A DNA stretch of 64,000 nt, from the NCBI GenBank assembly GCA_947259885.1, contig CAMYNW010000017.1:1-64000 (forward strand), given 5' to 3'. A model generated the notes under the pieces. It was not told the DNA's origin. It ran no database searches and saw only the letters and a list, made by a program, of their open reading frames with translations. Made by a program: the position numbers and the translations under genes. Within the stretch, counting starts at the first letter, position 1, and each line of letters begins with the position of its first letter. This document shows, one piece after another, positions 55,665 through 64,000 of this stretch. This DNA is from an uncultured Gammaproteobacteria bacterium. Lineage in GTDB: Bacteria > Pseudomonadota > Gammaproteobacteria > Arenicellales > Poriferihabitantaceae.

Positions 55665-56729
55665 ATGAAGAAACTGAATATCTCAATTCCCTTTTTACCA
55701 TCCCTGCTGCTCTCAGTGCTGCCAGTTCTGTTAATTGGATCGACTTTTGCACAGGAAACTCAGCCAGTGGCCATGGGGAAATTCCTAGGCGCCAAGGAGA
55801 CCATTCATCCAGATTGGTTCAAAGAGAGCTTTCTCGATTTCGAAGAAGACGTTGCAGAAGCAGAGCAACAGGGTAAGCGCTTGATTCTGTATTTCCACCA
55901 GGCTGGGTGCCCGTACTGCAACAAACTTGTGCAAGATAATTTTGCCGATCCCGAAATTGGTCAGAAAGTTCAAAGCCTTTTTGATCTGGTAGCAATTAAT
56001 ATGTGGGGCGATCGAGAAGTCGTTCAGGTAGGCGGGCGTGAATTTACGGAAAAAACGTTGGCTGCCGCATTGAATGTTAACTTCACGCCTACGCTTTTGT
56101 TTTTCGCAGAAAACAAGGAGGTGGTTTTACGACTTGATGGCTATTACCCTCCTGCGGAGTTCACGCACGCATTAGATTATGTGTCTGGAAAATTGGAAGA
56201 CCAGCAAGCTTTTCCAGAATACCTTGCAAGCATTAAAATGGAAAATAGTTCTGGACCACTAAATGGAGCAGAATGGTTAGCATCCGAACCCTATGATCTA
56301 ACTGTGTTTAATGACACTAAACCTATAGCGGTTTTATTTGAAGAACCGAATTGCGAAACCTGCGACCTGCTGCATCAGAAAACCTTTCGCGATCCTGCAG
56401 CAGCGACATTGCTTGAGCAGTTTAACGTTATCCAGCTCAATCGATGGGCCGACACTGAAATTGTCAAACCAGATGGAGTTCGAACAAGCGCCGCGCAATG
56501 GGCAATGGATCTGGGGCTTGGATTCTCACCCTCCATCGTCTTTTTCGATCCAAATGGACAGCATGTTATTACAATTGATGCCATGTTCAAGACCTTCCAT
56601 ACGCTGGGAGTCTTTGATTATGTGGCCTCATCTGCATACCTTGAGGAACCCAGTTTCCAGCGCTTTCTAACAGAGCGCGCAGAACACATTCGTAGCACTG
56701 GGGTAGATGTAGATATATGGAAGTACTAA
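55665..56729 (+). CDS. Exported tandem thioredoxin-fold protein
   Basis: 354 residues with a signal peptide (ends near TFAQE). Two thioredoxin-like domains follow. The first has CPYC (Cys82, Cys85) with a cis-Pro in NFTPTLLFF, and the second has CETC (Cys230, Cys233) with FSPSIVFFD. SoxW/TlpA-like arrangement suggests periplasmic thiol-disulfide exchange, with two redox sites in one chain. The start of a thiol cluster on the plus strand. Confidence 0.85.
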   Translation: MKKLNISIPFLPSLLLSVLPVLLIGSTFAQETQPVAMGKFLGAKETIHPDWFKESFLDFEEDVAEAEQQGKRLILYFHQAGCPYCNKLVQDNFADPEIGQKVQSLFDLVAINMWGDREVVQVGGREFTEKTLAAALNVNFTPTLLFFAENKEVVLRLDGYYPPAEFTHALDYVSGKLEDQQAFPEYLASIKMENSSGPLNGAEWLASEPYDLTVFNDTKPIAVLFEEPNCETCDLLHQKTFRDPAAATLLEQFNVIQLNRWADTEIVKPDGVRTSAAQWAMDLGLGFSPSIVFFDPNGQHVITIDAMFKTFHTLGVFDYVASSAYLEEPSFQRFLTERAEHIRSTGVDVDIWKY

Positions 56730-56834
56730 TTGCAGAGATTATATCTTATTGATATAAAATATTTATTTTTGCATTACCCCTCACTCACAGGCGAAGTTTA
56801 GAAAATTTCGGACTTATACTTGTTAATCTAATAA

Positions 56835-56849
56835 ACTATATATTATAGT
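56835..56849. promoter_or_regulatory. Candidate ArsR operator
   Basis: ACTATA-TAT-TATAGT, a perfect 6-bp dyad in an AT-rich block, lies 30 bases before the peroxiredoxin start. An ArsR-family gene follows in the same operon, so this is a plausible autoregulatory site. Confidence 0.5.
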
Positions 56850-56879
56850 GAAAGTAATTATATTTGATCTCAGTTTTCA

Positions 56880-57545
56880 ATGAAGGAAGATTCTAATTCA
56901 GCGATGCCAACCGCTAGCCCTGCGCTGATGCTGGATAGACCGGTTCCTTCCTTTGTTGCTCGCAGTACGCAGGGAAAGGTGTCGTTAGATGACTATAAAG
57001 GCGGCTGGCTGATCTTGTTCGCCCATCCAGCCGACTTTACCCCTGTCTGTACTTCAGAATTCATTGCCATGCAGCGTGCCGCCAACGAATTTGAAATGAG
57101 GGGTTGTGCTCTGCTGGGTCTCTCAGTGGACAGTATTTACGCTCACCTTGCCTGGGTGCGGAACATCAAAGAGAAATTCGGTGTGGAAATCAAATTCCCC
57201 ATTGTCGAGGACATTTCCATGGCAATCTCCAAAGCCTATGGCATGCTCGACCGCAGCTCAAACAGCACTGCCACGGTGCGCGCGGTATACTTTATTGATC
57301 CTTTGGGCATCTTGCGCGCGAAGATATTTTATCCGATGCAGGTAGGTCGCTCAGTTGCAGAGATCATTCGCGTACTATCCGCTCTGCAATCCGCGGACGA
57401 ACAACAAATGTCTGCACCTGAGGGATGGATGCCAGGAGAGAAGCTGGTACCCATGGCACCTACCACTCTCAATGAAGCGAACGCAGTATCAGCGATGTCG
57501 GATATGACTGAGTGGTACTACACTGAGATAAAATCGATCAACTGA
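56880..57545 (+). CDS. Peroxiredoxin (1-Cys Prx6-like)
   Basis: 221 residues. The peroxidatic Cys is Cys57 in ADFTPVCTSEF, with the usual Thr and Arg environment, and the C-terminal region APEGWMPGEKLVP is like the Prx6/AhpC-type C-terminal domain. No resolving Cys in the typical position. Reduces hydroperoxides. The ribosome site is weak. Followed within 11 bases by the ArsR gene. Confidence 0.87.
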   Translation: MKEDSNSAMPTASPALMLDRPVPSFVARSTQGKVSLDDYKGGWLILFAHPADFTPVCTSEFIAMQRAANEFEMRGCALLGLSVDSIYAHLAWVRNIKEKFGVEIKFPIVEDISMAISKAYGMLDRSSNSTATVRAVYFIDPLGILRAKIFYPMQVGRSVAEIIRVLSALQSADEQQMSAPEGWMPGEKLVPMAPTTLNEANAVSAMSDMTEWYYTEIKSIN

Positions 57546-57555
57546 TTCTACGCGT

Positions 57556-58017
57556 ATGAGCATAAAATCCACCACACAATCAGACACCAACTCTCTGCGG
57601 ATACTGTCTTCACAATTGGTGGCTGATTCTGCACCGCTGAAGGACTTTTGCGAATCTCTCAAGGCACTATCAAATCCGCACAGACTCAGAATAATGCTGT
57701 CACTGCAGGATGGCGAAGCCTCTGTCGGAGATCTTGAAACGGGCCTTCAGCTCAAACAACCCAACCTGTCCCATGAGCTCAGAAAACTAAGAGACAGGGG
57801 AATGGTTAAAACGCGTCGGGAATCAAAGGTAGTTTTTTATTCGATTGCCGATCAGAGCACGGCAAACTTGATCCAGAATATCTCTTGTCTGTTTACAGGA
57901 TCAAAAGAATCAGTTAGTCATCATGAGAATAAGATTGCTCAGTCGAATGCCTCCGCCTTCGGGGAAAACAGGAGCCATGGGGAATGCGGACAATTTCCCC
58001 TGGTACAACAAACGTAG
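57556..58017 (+). CDS. ArsR-family transcriptional regulator
   Basis: 153 residues with a winged HTH (SVGDLETGLQLKQPNLSHELRK). Cys32 in the first helix and Cys111 in the C-terminal helix are the only conserved-looking Cys. The sulfide-sensing BigR/SqrR group uses two Cys at similar but not identical places, so redox or persulfide sensing is a possibility only. The Cys-x-Asp-x-His metal boxes of ArsR/SmtB are not evident. Confidence 0.85.
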   Translation: MSIKSTTQSDTNSLRILSSQLVADSAPLKDFCESLKALSNPHRLRIMLSLQDGEASVGDLETGLQLKQPNLSHELRKLRDRGMVKTRRESKVVFYSIADQSTANLIQNISCLFTGSKESVSHHENKIAQSNASAFGENRSHGECGQFPLVQQT

Positions 58018-58051
58018 ACAGAACTATTAATTCATTATGGAGAACACCAAT

Positions 58052-58306
58052 ATGAACCACATTAATTGCGCACTGAAGGTCTTCACTGTACCGCTGACCG
58101 CATTGTTAATGCTTTTTGCTTCATCTTCTTTTAGCGCGAGTACTGAAATGCGGCTTCTCACCGAGGTCTGTGCTGATCCGTCGTACCCGGCGCTGTTTCA
58201 AAGCGAAAGCACCGGGGGAGAAGGAGAGACAGAGGGAGAAGGAACAGGCGATGGCGAAGGAGAGGAGGGGGAAAAGAAAGAAGAAGAGGAAGAACCAGAT
58301 TGCTGA
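58052..58306 (+). CDS. Small exported acidic protein
   Basis: 84 residues from the ATG at 58052, after GGAGAAC. A signal peptide (to about SFSAS) and then EVCADPSYPALFQ, ending in a Gly/Glu-rich tail (GEGEEGEKKEEEEEPDC). Two Cys, one at each end of the mature part. Function unknown, in the peroxiredoxin/ArsR/rhodanese run. Confidence 0.6.
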   Translation: MNHINCALKVFTVPLTALLMLFASSSFSASTEMRLLTEVCADPSYPALFQSESTGGEGETEGEGTGDGEGEEGEKKEEEEEPDC

Positions 58307-58422
58307 TCAATCTTTTGTTAGGCAGAAGTGTGTGGATACACACCACAGCGTAGCGACATTTTACTGAATCAACACTCAAACAACACTCAAACAACACTCA
58401 AAACCAACTATAGGAACGACAT

Positions 58423-59124
58423 ATGAACCACCAAACACTATTAGCGATAACTCTATTGTCAGCAGGTCTTGCGAATACTGCCATGGCTGAGAACAAACCG
58501 GTAGGAATAACTCCCGACTTGATGTCCGTCAGCGTGACCCATAACGGGCAGGCAGTGGAAATTAAACGAAATCAGGATAATGCCAACACGGTAATCGATG
58601 CCTTTGCTAAAACTTCAAGGCCGTGTCCGCCATTTTGTATTCAGCCGATCAAGCTGGCAGAAGGCGTCGAAACCCTTGGAGAGGTCGAAGTCATTGAATA
58701 TGCCCGCAAAATGGAAGCCGGGGACAGCAGCATTCTGCTGGTCGATTCACGAACCCCGGATTGGGTATCAAAAGGGACAATTCCTGGCGCAGTAAATGTT
58801 CCATGGACCGAACTGACCCCAACCAAGGGCGCCACCACCGAAGGAATTACTAAAGTCATGACCGATCAATTCAGCGTCAAGGTAGCCGATGGCGCCGACG
58901 AGATTGCGATTGACGAGGCAATTGCCAACAACAAAGTTTCAGAAGTATTTGATTACTCCGGCGCCAAGACCCTGGTGATGTTCTGCAATGGCATGTGGTG
59001 CGGACAGTCTCCGGCGAGCATTAAAACGCTGCTGACATATGGATACCCAGCAGAACGCATCAAGTGGTATCGTGACGGCATGCAAGCGTGGGAAATTCTT
59101 GGATTTACTACTGCTAAACCATAG
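58423..59124 (+). CDS. Exported rhodanese-domain protein
   Basis: 233 residues with a signal peptide (ends ANTAMAE). A CPPFC motif lies near residue 70, then a rhodanese domain with LLVDSRTPDW and the active-site loop FCNGMWCGQSP. It likely transfers sulfane sulfur in the periplasm. An intrinsic terminator follows at 59151. Confidence 0.85.
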   Translation: MNHQTLLAITLLSAGLANTAMAENKPVGITPDLMSVSVTHNGQAVEIKRNQDNANTVIDAFAKTSRPCPPFCIQPIKLAEGVETLGEVEVIEYARKMEAGDSSILLVDSRTPDWVSKGTIPGAVNVPWTELTPTKGATTEGITKVMTDQFSVKVADGADEIAIDEAIANNKVSEVFDYSGAKTLVMFCNGMWCGQSPASIKTLLTYGYPAERIKWYRDGMQAWEILGFTTAKP

Positions 59125-59150
59125 CCTGGTTTGACAAGACGCAGATTAAT

Positions 59151-59175
59151 GGGCGGCCAGTGTGTCGCCCTTTTT
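59151..59175 (+). terminator. Rho-independent terminator
   Basis: GGGCGGC pairs with GTCGCCC (one G-U) around a six-base loop, followed by TTTTT. It closes the peroxiredoxin/ArsR/rhodanese run. Confidence 0.8.
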
Positions 59176-59282
59176 GTCTCCTGATCTTATGATAACCTGT
59201 AAGTGTCTGTATCTGAAGAATACCCAATGCAGAGCCTACTTTGGTATCATGTGCTTGTCTAAACAGGAGAGGAGAGAACCTT

Positions 59283-59717
59283 ATGACGACAATAGGATCG
59301 CTGCTTGACGCAAAATCACAAAGCATCGTTATTTTCAGTGTACTGCCCGGGCAGACTGTCAGAGAAGCCCTGGAGTTGATGAAACAGCACAATATTGGCT
59401 GCGTACTGGTAATGGAGAACGACCAGCTTAAAGGCATTCTCAGCGAACGGGACTACGCCCGCAAGATGATCCTTTCAGGCAAAGCCTCCGCCACCACCCC
59501 GGTATCAGAGATCATGACTACGAAAGTTACCCGCACCACTCGAAGTAATAGCGTCGATGACTGCCTTGAGCTCATGAGTCGTCATGACTTTCGCCATCTG
59601 CCAGTGGTAGAGGATGATAAGGTGCTTGGCATGGTATCGATCCGTGATCTGGTCTCGAGCATCATCAGGGAACAGCAGAACACCATCGATCAATTACAGC
59701 AGTACATCACCAGCTGA
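59283..59717 (+). CDS. CBS-domain pair protein
   Basis: 144 residues from the ATG at 59283, with a clear GGAGAGGAGAG ribosome site. Two CBS motifs are seen: ALELMKQHNIGCVLVMENDQLKG and CLELMSRHDFRHLPVVEDDKVLG. The HNIGCVLV and ERDYARKM segments are common in the family. Nucleotide-sensing module without a fused enzyme. Confidence 0.88.
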   Translation: MTTIGSLLDAKSQSIVIFSVLPGQTVREALELMKQHNIGCVLVMENDQLKGILSERDYARKMILSGKASATTPVSEIMTTKVTRTTRSNSVDDCLELMSRHDFRHLPVVEDDKVLGMVSIRDLVSSIIREQQNTIDQLQQYITS

Positions 59718-59825
59718 TTTACATCACCTGGAGAACGCTTACCCGCTTCATTCGACAAAGCAGGCAAACCGCCCGTGTAATTACTCGTGACAGGACACCT
59801 GTCGCCACAACCAATTTGAGAAAAA

Positions 59826-60953
59826 ATGTCCGCACTACTACCCGATATTGATCCAGATGGTCTGCTTGAATATTCCGTAGTATTCACTGATCGATCGCTC
59901 AACCATATGTCTGGCAGTTTTCAAGCCGTGATGAAAGAAATATCGTCTACCTTAAAACAGGTATACCAGGCCGATTCTGCTGTGATCGTACCTGGGGGCG
60001 GTACCTATGGCATGGAGGCAGTTGCACGACAGTTTGCAACCGATAAGAAGTGTCTGATCATTCGCAACGGCTGGTTCAGTTACCGTTGGAGTCAAATTTT
60101 TGAAATGGGCAAAATTCCCGCAAGCGAAACGGTATTGAAAGCGTCTATGGTTTCAAATGAGCCTAAGGCACCGTTTGCACCGGCAAATATCGACCGGGTA
60201 ATTAGTGTTATTCGATCGGAAAAACCCGATATGGTATTTGCGCCACATGTTGAAACATCTGCGGGGATGATACTTCCCGATGAATATCTCACTGCAATTG
60301 CGGAAACAGTGCATGAACACGACGGCATGTTCGTGCTTGACTGCATTGCCTCTGGCGCAATATGGGTAGACATGGCGACAACAGGTGTTGACGTGTTAAT
60401 CAGCGCACCGCAGAAAGGTTGGAGCGCATCCCCAAGCAGCGGATTGGTGATGTTAAGCCCACGCGCCGCAGATAGGCTGAGCAGGACGCAAAGTACCAGT
60501 TTCGCATGCGATCTCGGAAAGTGGCATCAAATCATGCAGGCATACGAAAACGGAGGCCACGCCTATCACGCCACGATGCCCACAGATGCCTTGGTTGGGT
60601 TTCGTAATGTAATACGAGAAATCAGTGACTTCGGTTTTGATGCCGCCAAACACGCCCAGTCGGAACTCGGTCGGCAGGTGCGCGATGTGCTCAAGAATAA
60701 GGGAACTCAAAGTGTCGCAGCTGAAGGTTTCGAAGCACCGGGTGTAGTGGTCAGCTATACCGACGACCCTGGCATTCAAAATGGCAGCAAATTCGCTGCA
60801 GAAGGGCTTCAGATCGCGGCCGGTGTTCCACTCATGTGCGATGAGCCGGACACCTTCAGCACATTCAGGCTCGGCTTGTTCGGACTCGATAAATTAAAGC
60901 ATATCGATCGTTCAGTGAGCAGCCTTGAAGCGGTAATTAACCGGTTGTTTTAA
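59826..60953 (+). CDS. Class V aminotransferase (alanine-glyoxylate type)
   Basis: 375 residues, PLP-dependent. The PLP lysine is in LISAPQKGWSASPSSG, and VPGGGTYGMEAVARQF and MFVLDCIASGAIWVDM are further family blocks. Likely a serine-glyoxylate or alanine-glyoxylate aminotransferase; the donor cannot be read from the sequence. Confidence 0.87.
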   Translation: MSALLPDIDPDGLLEYSVVFTDRSLNHMSGSFQAVMKEISSTLKQVYQADSAVIVPGGGTYGMEAVARQFATDKKCLIIRNGWFSYRWSQIFEMGKIPASETVLKASMVSNEPKAPFAPANIDRVISVIRSEKPDMVFAPHVETSAGMILPDEYLTAIAETVHEHDGMFVLDCIASGAIWVDMATTGVDVLISAPQKGWSASPSSGLVMLSPRAADRLSRTQSTSFACDLGKWHQIMQAYENGGHAYHATMPTDALVGFRNVIREISDFGFDAAKHAQSELGRQVRDVLKNKGTQSVAAEGFEAPGVVVSYTDDPGIQNGSKFAAEGLQIAAGVPLMCDEPDTFSTFRLGLFGLDKLKHIDRSVSSLEAVINRLF

Positions 60954-60965
60954 ATCCCGCGAAAT

Positions 60966-61724
60966 TTACTCATAGTTGATTTCAACAGCCTGCCCTACCT
61001 GAGGCAAAGGTTGTTCCGTGCTGACAGTCATAGAGACTCCATCGGGACTTGTGAGTGAATTAATCGCCATTACCTGCCCAGATATCGTACCGCCGGGGTA
61101 GTCGATCTTGACACTGCTGCCAGGAGTTGGAACTGTTCCAGTCTCAGGATTCAATTCTGCGCGTATCACCTTGTTATCACTAGCAAAAATAAACGCGGGT
61201 TCGGATCGATTGTCGACAACGATTCGCTCACCGGGATTGACATTCCGCTTAACGACAATCCCCGCAACTGGCGCAACGATTGTTCCGAAACTCACTTGCC
61301 CACGGCTGTGTACATACTCCGCTTCACTAATTTTAAAATCCGCGTTAGCCTTGAGCACAGCAATCCTTCGAAGATCCAACTCTACCGTCGACAACGAACC
61401 CTCTGCATACAGCTCTTCATCGCGTTGCAGTGACCGGGCGGCTTCTTCCATCACCGCCTCAAGGTGATTCATTTTTGCCAGCGCTGCATCCCTTTTGGCT
61501 TCCAGTGAAGTGGTATCTAACTGCATAAGTACCGTGCCCTGAGTCACTCGATTGCCCTCACGAACACTGACACTCTTCACCTCGCCACTGACGGCCACAT
61601 CCAAATGATAGACGACATCATGCTCAATACGCCCGGACACCGTGTCCGCCATTGAAGCCGAAACGATTGTGACTGCCAGTAACGCCGTCACTGCAGCTAG
61701 ATAGCTCTTACTCGTTTTTTTCAA
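60966..61724 (-). CDS. Membrane-fusion (HlyD-type) protein with TTG start
   Basis: About 252 residues from a TTG at 61724, giving a signal-anchor (LKKTSKSYLAAVTALLAVTIVSA). The lipoyl/barrel-sandwich and coiled-coil regions are recognisable in VSGEVKSVSVREGNRVTQGTVLMQLD and IVAPVAGIVVKRNVNPG. The longer frame from 61967 would lie in the tolC-like gene. It would bridge an inner-membrane pump to the TolC-like protein, but no pump gene is in the window. Confidence 0.83.
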   Translation of the reverse strand: MKKTSKSYLAAVTALLAVTIVSASMADTVSGRIEHDVVYHLDVAVSGEVKSVSVREGNRVTQGTVLMQLDTTSLEAKRDAALAKMNHLEAVMEEAARSLQRDEELYAEGSLSTVELDLRRIAVLKANADFKISEAEYVHSRGQVSFGTIVAPVAGIVVKRNVNPGERIVVDNRSEPAFIFASDNKVIRAELNPETGTVPTPGSSVKIDYPGGTISGQVMAINSLTSPDGVSMTVSTEQPLPQVGQAVEINYE

Positions 61725-61734
61725 TTGTTTATTC

Positions 61735-63060
61735 TCATTCAAAAAATACTTCGGTTCTGCCGGCCAGCATATCAAGCTGCTCCCAAACCAAGGCCCTTTG
61801 ATACCGGATGTATGCCAAACGATGGAGTGATCTGGCAACTTCAGTATTCGCACCGCCGATCCTCGCGCGGACCTCCATTTCATACTGCAAACGAACTCTA
61901 TCGAGGTCAAGTTCTCTGTAAAGCAGATCGGTTCGCGCAGCATTGAGTTCACTGTCCAGTTGTTCAAGGCGTTGCACTAACCTAAGAACATTAAGCCGCA
62001 ACTCATTTTCAATCAGTTTTACGTTCGATTCGTACTTCAAAACGGCAGCACTTTGGCGAGCGATCTCGCCCTGGGTGAGCCGGGGCACAGTCAGGGGTAT
62101 ATCAAGATATAGCGACGCGCGGAACTGATCCCGGCTACTTCCAAGAATGCGTTCATACTCAGCTGCCTGGAAACGGGCGCCGAGGGTCGGCCTCCTAGCT
62201 AATGACAAGCCATCAAGTCTCTGCCTCTGCGCTTCGAGCTGCAGCTTTGCAGATTTAATTGAGTGGTTGTTAAGCATCGCAGACTCAAGTAATTCTTCGT
62301 AGTCCGGCAGTTGCCGACTGTATTTACTCAGATCAGGTTCGATCAGTTGATCCGGATAAGCCATCGGGCGATTTAGCGCGAGAGCTAACCTTAAGCGACT
62401 GGCTCGTTGCTCATGACGAGCCGCCGTGCGCTTGGCGAAGGCATCAAGATAGACCACTTCTAAAGCTCTCACCTCAACTTCGGGCAGCTCGTGGTACCGT
62501 TCCATTTGCTCTCGGGCATCGTCAAAGTGAAGAAAAGCGAGAGTCATTTCCTCGTCAATGGCGGTATAAGCATAATCCGCAATAATGACTTCGAAAAACG
62601 CCCGCATAGCGTCTAGCCTAATCGAGGCACGATTAAGGACTTCCTTTTGCCCCAAAGAATCTAGTTCGGTTCTAACTGCCCCAGTGCGCACCTGCTCCCT
62701 GCCAAAAGTGGTTAAAGGCTTATCCAGAACAAATAATGCGCGGCTATCGTCAACAAAATCGTTGTCCGGATCCGACGCTTTCACAGCACCTCGAAGTTCA
62801 AGGCCGATAATTGCTTTGAGCGCCGTATCGGCATCAACCTGCACCCGCTCAGCACCGATCTCTTGCATACGAGCACGTGTCAAAAGTAGACCAGGATGGT
62901 TGTCGTCGAGCATCTCAAGGGCTTGGGGGAGAGTCAGTACTTTTGGAAATTCTGCACCAACTGACTGACACAGGCCCAAAGAGGCATAACCATAAATTAG
63001 CACCCCCACTATCAGCGAGCGGATAGTTGATGGCTTGCAGGTAAATGAGAGGATTTTCAA
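61735..63060 (-). CDS. TolC-family outer-membrane efflux protein
   Basis: About 441 residues from a TTG at 63060 that follows AGGG; the frame from 63210 overlaps the thioredoxin gene. A signal peptide with a Cys-containing end (YGYASLGLCQS) leads to two OEP repeats of helices and short strands, such as TLPQALEMLDDNHPGLLLTRA and the second-half equivalent. Partner of the membrane-fusion protein. Confidence 0.83.
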   Translation of the reverse strand: MKILSFTCKPSTIRSLIVGVLIYGYASLGLCQSVGAEFPKVLTLPQALEMLDDNHPGLLLTRARMQEIGAERVQVDADTALKAIIGLELRGAVKASDPDNDFVDDSRALFVLDKPLTTFGREQVRTGAVRTELDSLGQKEVLNRASIRLDAMRAFFEVIIADYAYTAIDEEMTLAFLHFDDAREQMERYHELPEVEVRALEVVYLDAFAKRTAARHEQRASRLRLALALNRPMAYPDQLIEPDLSKYSRQLPDYEELLESAMLNNHSIKSAKLQLEAQRQRLDGLSLARRPTLGARFQAAEYERILGSSRDQFRASLYLDIPLTVPRLTQGEIARQSAAVLKYESNVKLIENELRLNVLRLVQRLEQLDSELNAARTDLLYRELDLDRVRLQYEMEVRARIGGANTEVARSLHRLAYIRYQRALVWEQLDMLAGRTEVFFE

Positions 63061-63112
63061 GAAATCCCTATTAATATTGTTTTTTGATCGTACCTGAACA
63101 AATGCACAAAAC

Positions 63113-63661
63113 CTAGCTGGGCTGGTTTTCCCGGCGGAATTTACTGAAGCGACTCGACTTATAGTGCCCATCCACAACGAACTGACCCAGCAACAAAAAG
63201 TCATGGGCATTTTTAAGTGCTCCCGTGTATCGGGTCACTAACTCTCCTTCTTTATCATAGAAAGCGAAAACTGGTGTTGCTCTCACTCGCATTGCTTTTA
63301 GGGCAAACTCTTTAGAAGTTACCTCCTTCCCATCAAAGTCTGTGATTAGCAAGTCTCCTTCGGCATCAAGACTGAGGATTCGAAAATTTTTATGAAAGTA
63401 ATCTTGTACCGCCACTCGGTTGAGTACGTTAAGCTTCATCCTATGACACCATGGGCAGTCCTTACTTTCAAACATAATCAGAACGCCAGTCTTATCTTCT
63501 TCCCTGACCAAATTCAACTCCTCGGTCAGGTCGCCGAACGACACATCGAAGAATTCTTCAGCACTAGGCGCGAGTTCACTGTCCACCGATTCCACTGAAT
63601 AAACTGCTGTCGAAACCATAACCAGCAGTGCGGCAGTCGCGATGATAAATTTACTTTTCAT
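63113..63661 (-). CDS. Exported thioredoxin-fold protein
   Basis: 182 residues with a signal peptide (to about AVYSVE). The redox motif CPWC (Cys69, Cys72) and the cis-Pro segment RATPVFAFYDKEGE show a thioredoxin fold of the SoxW/DsbD-like type. It is the first gene of the minus-strand run with the TolC and membrane-fusion genes; a role in secretion of a disulfide-containing product is possible (inference). Confidence 0.85.
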   Translation of the reverse strand: MKSKFIIATAALLVMVSTAVYSVESVDSELAPSAEEFFDVSFGDLTEELNLVREEDKTGVLIMFESKDCPWCHRMKLNVLNRVAVQDYFHKNFRILSLDAEGDLLITDFDGKEVTSKEFALKAMRVRATPVFAFYDKEGELVTRYTGALKNAHDFLLLGQFVVDGHYKSSRFSKFRRENQPS

Positions 63662-64000
63662 TACTTTATCAATCCTGATGTTCGAGTAATATTGTGCGGC
63701 TTTTGTAAAAAATATCTAATATACATAGGTGCACCCGGGCCTTCAAACGATCTTGTCCAGACATGTGAACAGGGTATCGAGCACATATTTTATTTCATAA
63801 ATCGATCATTTCGATTCCAAGATCTCCACGACCATACGCGGAACGCTCATTTCCAATTTTCATGGGATTCACGCCTGGTGACCATAGCCCCATTTATAGA
63901 TATTGGTAGTCAATAACCATATCCCTCTTGCATAGTTCTCATCATCATAACGATACAATACACTTTGCACGATTACCACAGTATTAAAAAATAATACTTA
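63662..64000. other. Intergenic stretch at the window end
   Basis: 339 bases with no supported gene. It should hold the promoter of the thioredoxin run on the minus strand. No repeats or operators stood out. Confidence 0.4.

Noticed and set aside
63692..63916. Plus-strand open frame at the window end
   Set aside because: No signal, ribosome site or similarity; it is probably chance in the promoter region.

Overview
The window reads as a chromosomal segment of a marine-type, heterotrophic Gram-negative bacterium, probably a gammaproteobacterium. The evidence is a LexA repressor, a purE-purK pair, TolC- and TorF-type outer-membrane proteins, lipoprotein and Tat signals, and remnants of SbmA/BacA and AraC genes. 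GC content looks intermediate. The taxonomic call is inference; there is no rRNA and only one tRNA, tRNA-Pro(CGG).

Layout. (1) 0.3-12.6 kb: a polytopic membrane protein and a nicotinamidase, then a long minus-strand operon: FAD-dependent dimethylglycine/sarcosine dehydrogenase-like enzyme, non-pyrrolysine MttB-like methyltransferase, flavodoxin-like protein, SAM methyltransferase, and a complete branched-chain-type ABC importer (Tat-exported binding protein, two permeases, two ATPases). A divergent GcvA-like LysR regulator sits at its head. This looks like uptake and demethylation of a methylated amine or amide. (2) 13.5-20.9 kb: truncated GNAT gene, agmatinase, LexA under a strong palindrome, EamA transporter, DUF445 protein, Rieske oxygenase, GST, purK/purE, tRNA-Pro.

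(3) 21.3-43.2 kb: the most unusual part, an island of exported proteins. It encodes four caspase-fold (C14) proteins with an intact His/Cys dyad, one of them fused to a subtilisin-like domain whose catalytic Ser is Thr, plus a fifth caspase-fold protein that has lost both catalytic residues. Between them lies a six-gene operon with an animal-type haem peroxidase, two catalase-fold proteins, a DyP peroxidase and two unknown proteins. A divergent plus-strand set encodes two CxxCH lipoproteins, a TorF-type porin, another lipoprotein and a TPR-caspase. CRP-like sites and phased repeats lie in the control regions.

(4) 43.2-47.5 kb: a decayed stretch with a frameshifted membrane gene, TerB, and remnants of SbmA/BacA, DUF2252 and AraC genes, bracketed by a 24-bp inverted repeat pair. 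(5) 48-64 kb: CBS proteins, a fused MFS/spermidine synthase, CbiX, and a thiol/sulfur cluster: two Met/Asn/Pro-repeat exported proteins, DUF302, DsrE, tandem thioredoxin, peroxiredoxin with an ArsR regulator, and rhodanese. A class V aminotransferase and a TolC/membrane-fusion/thioredoxin set end the window.
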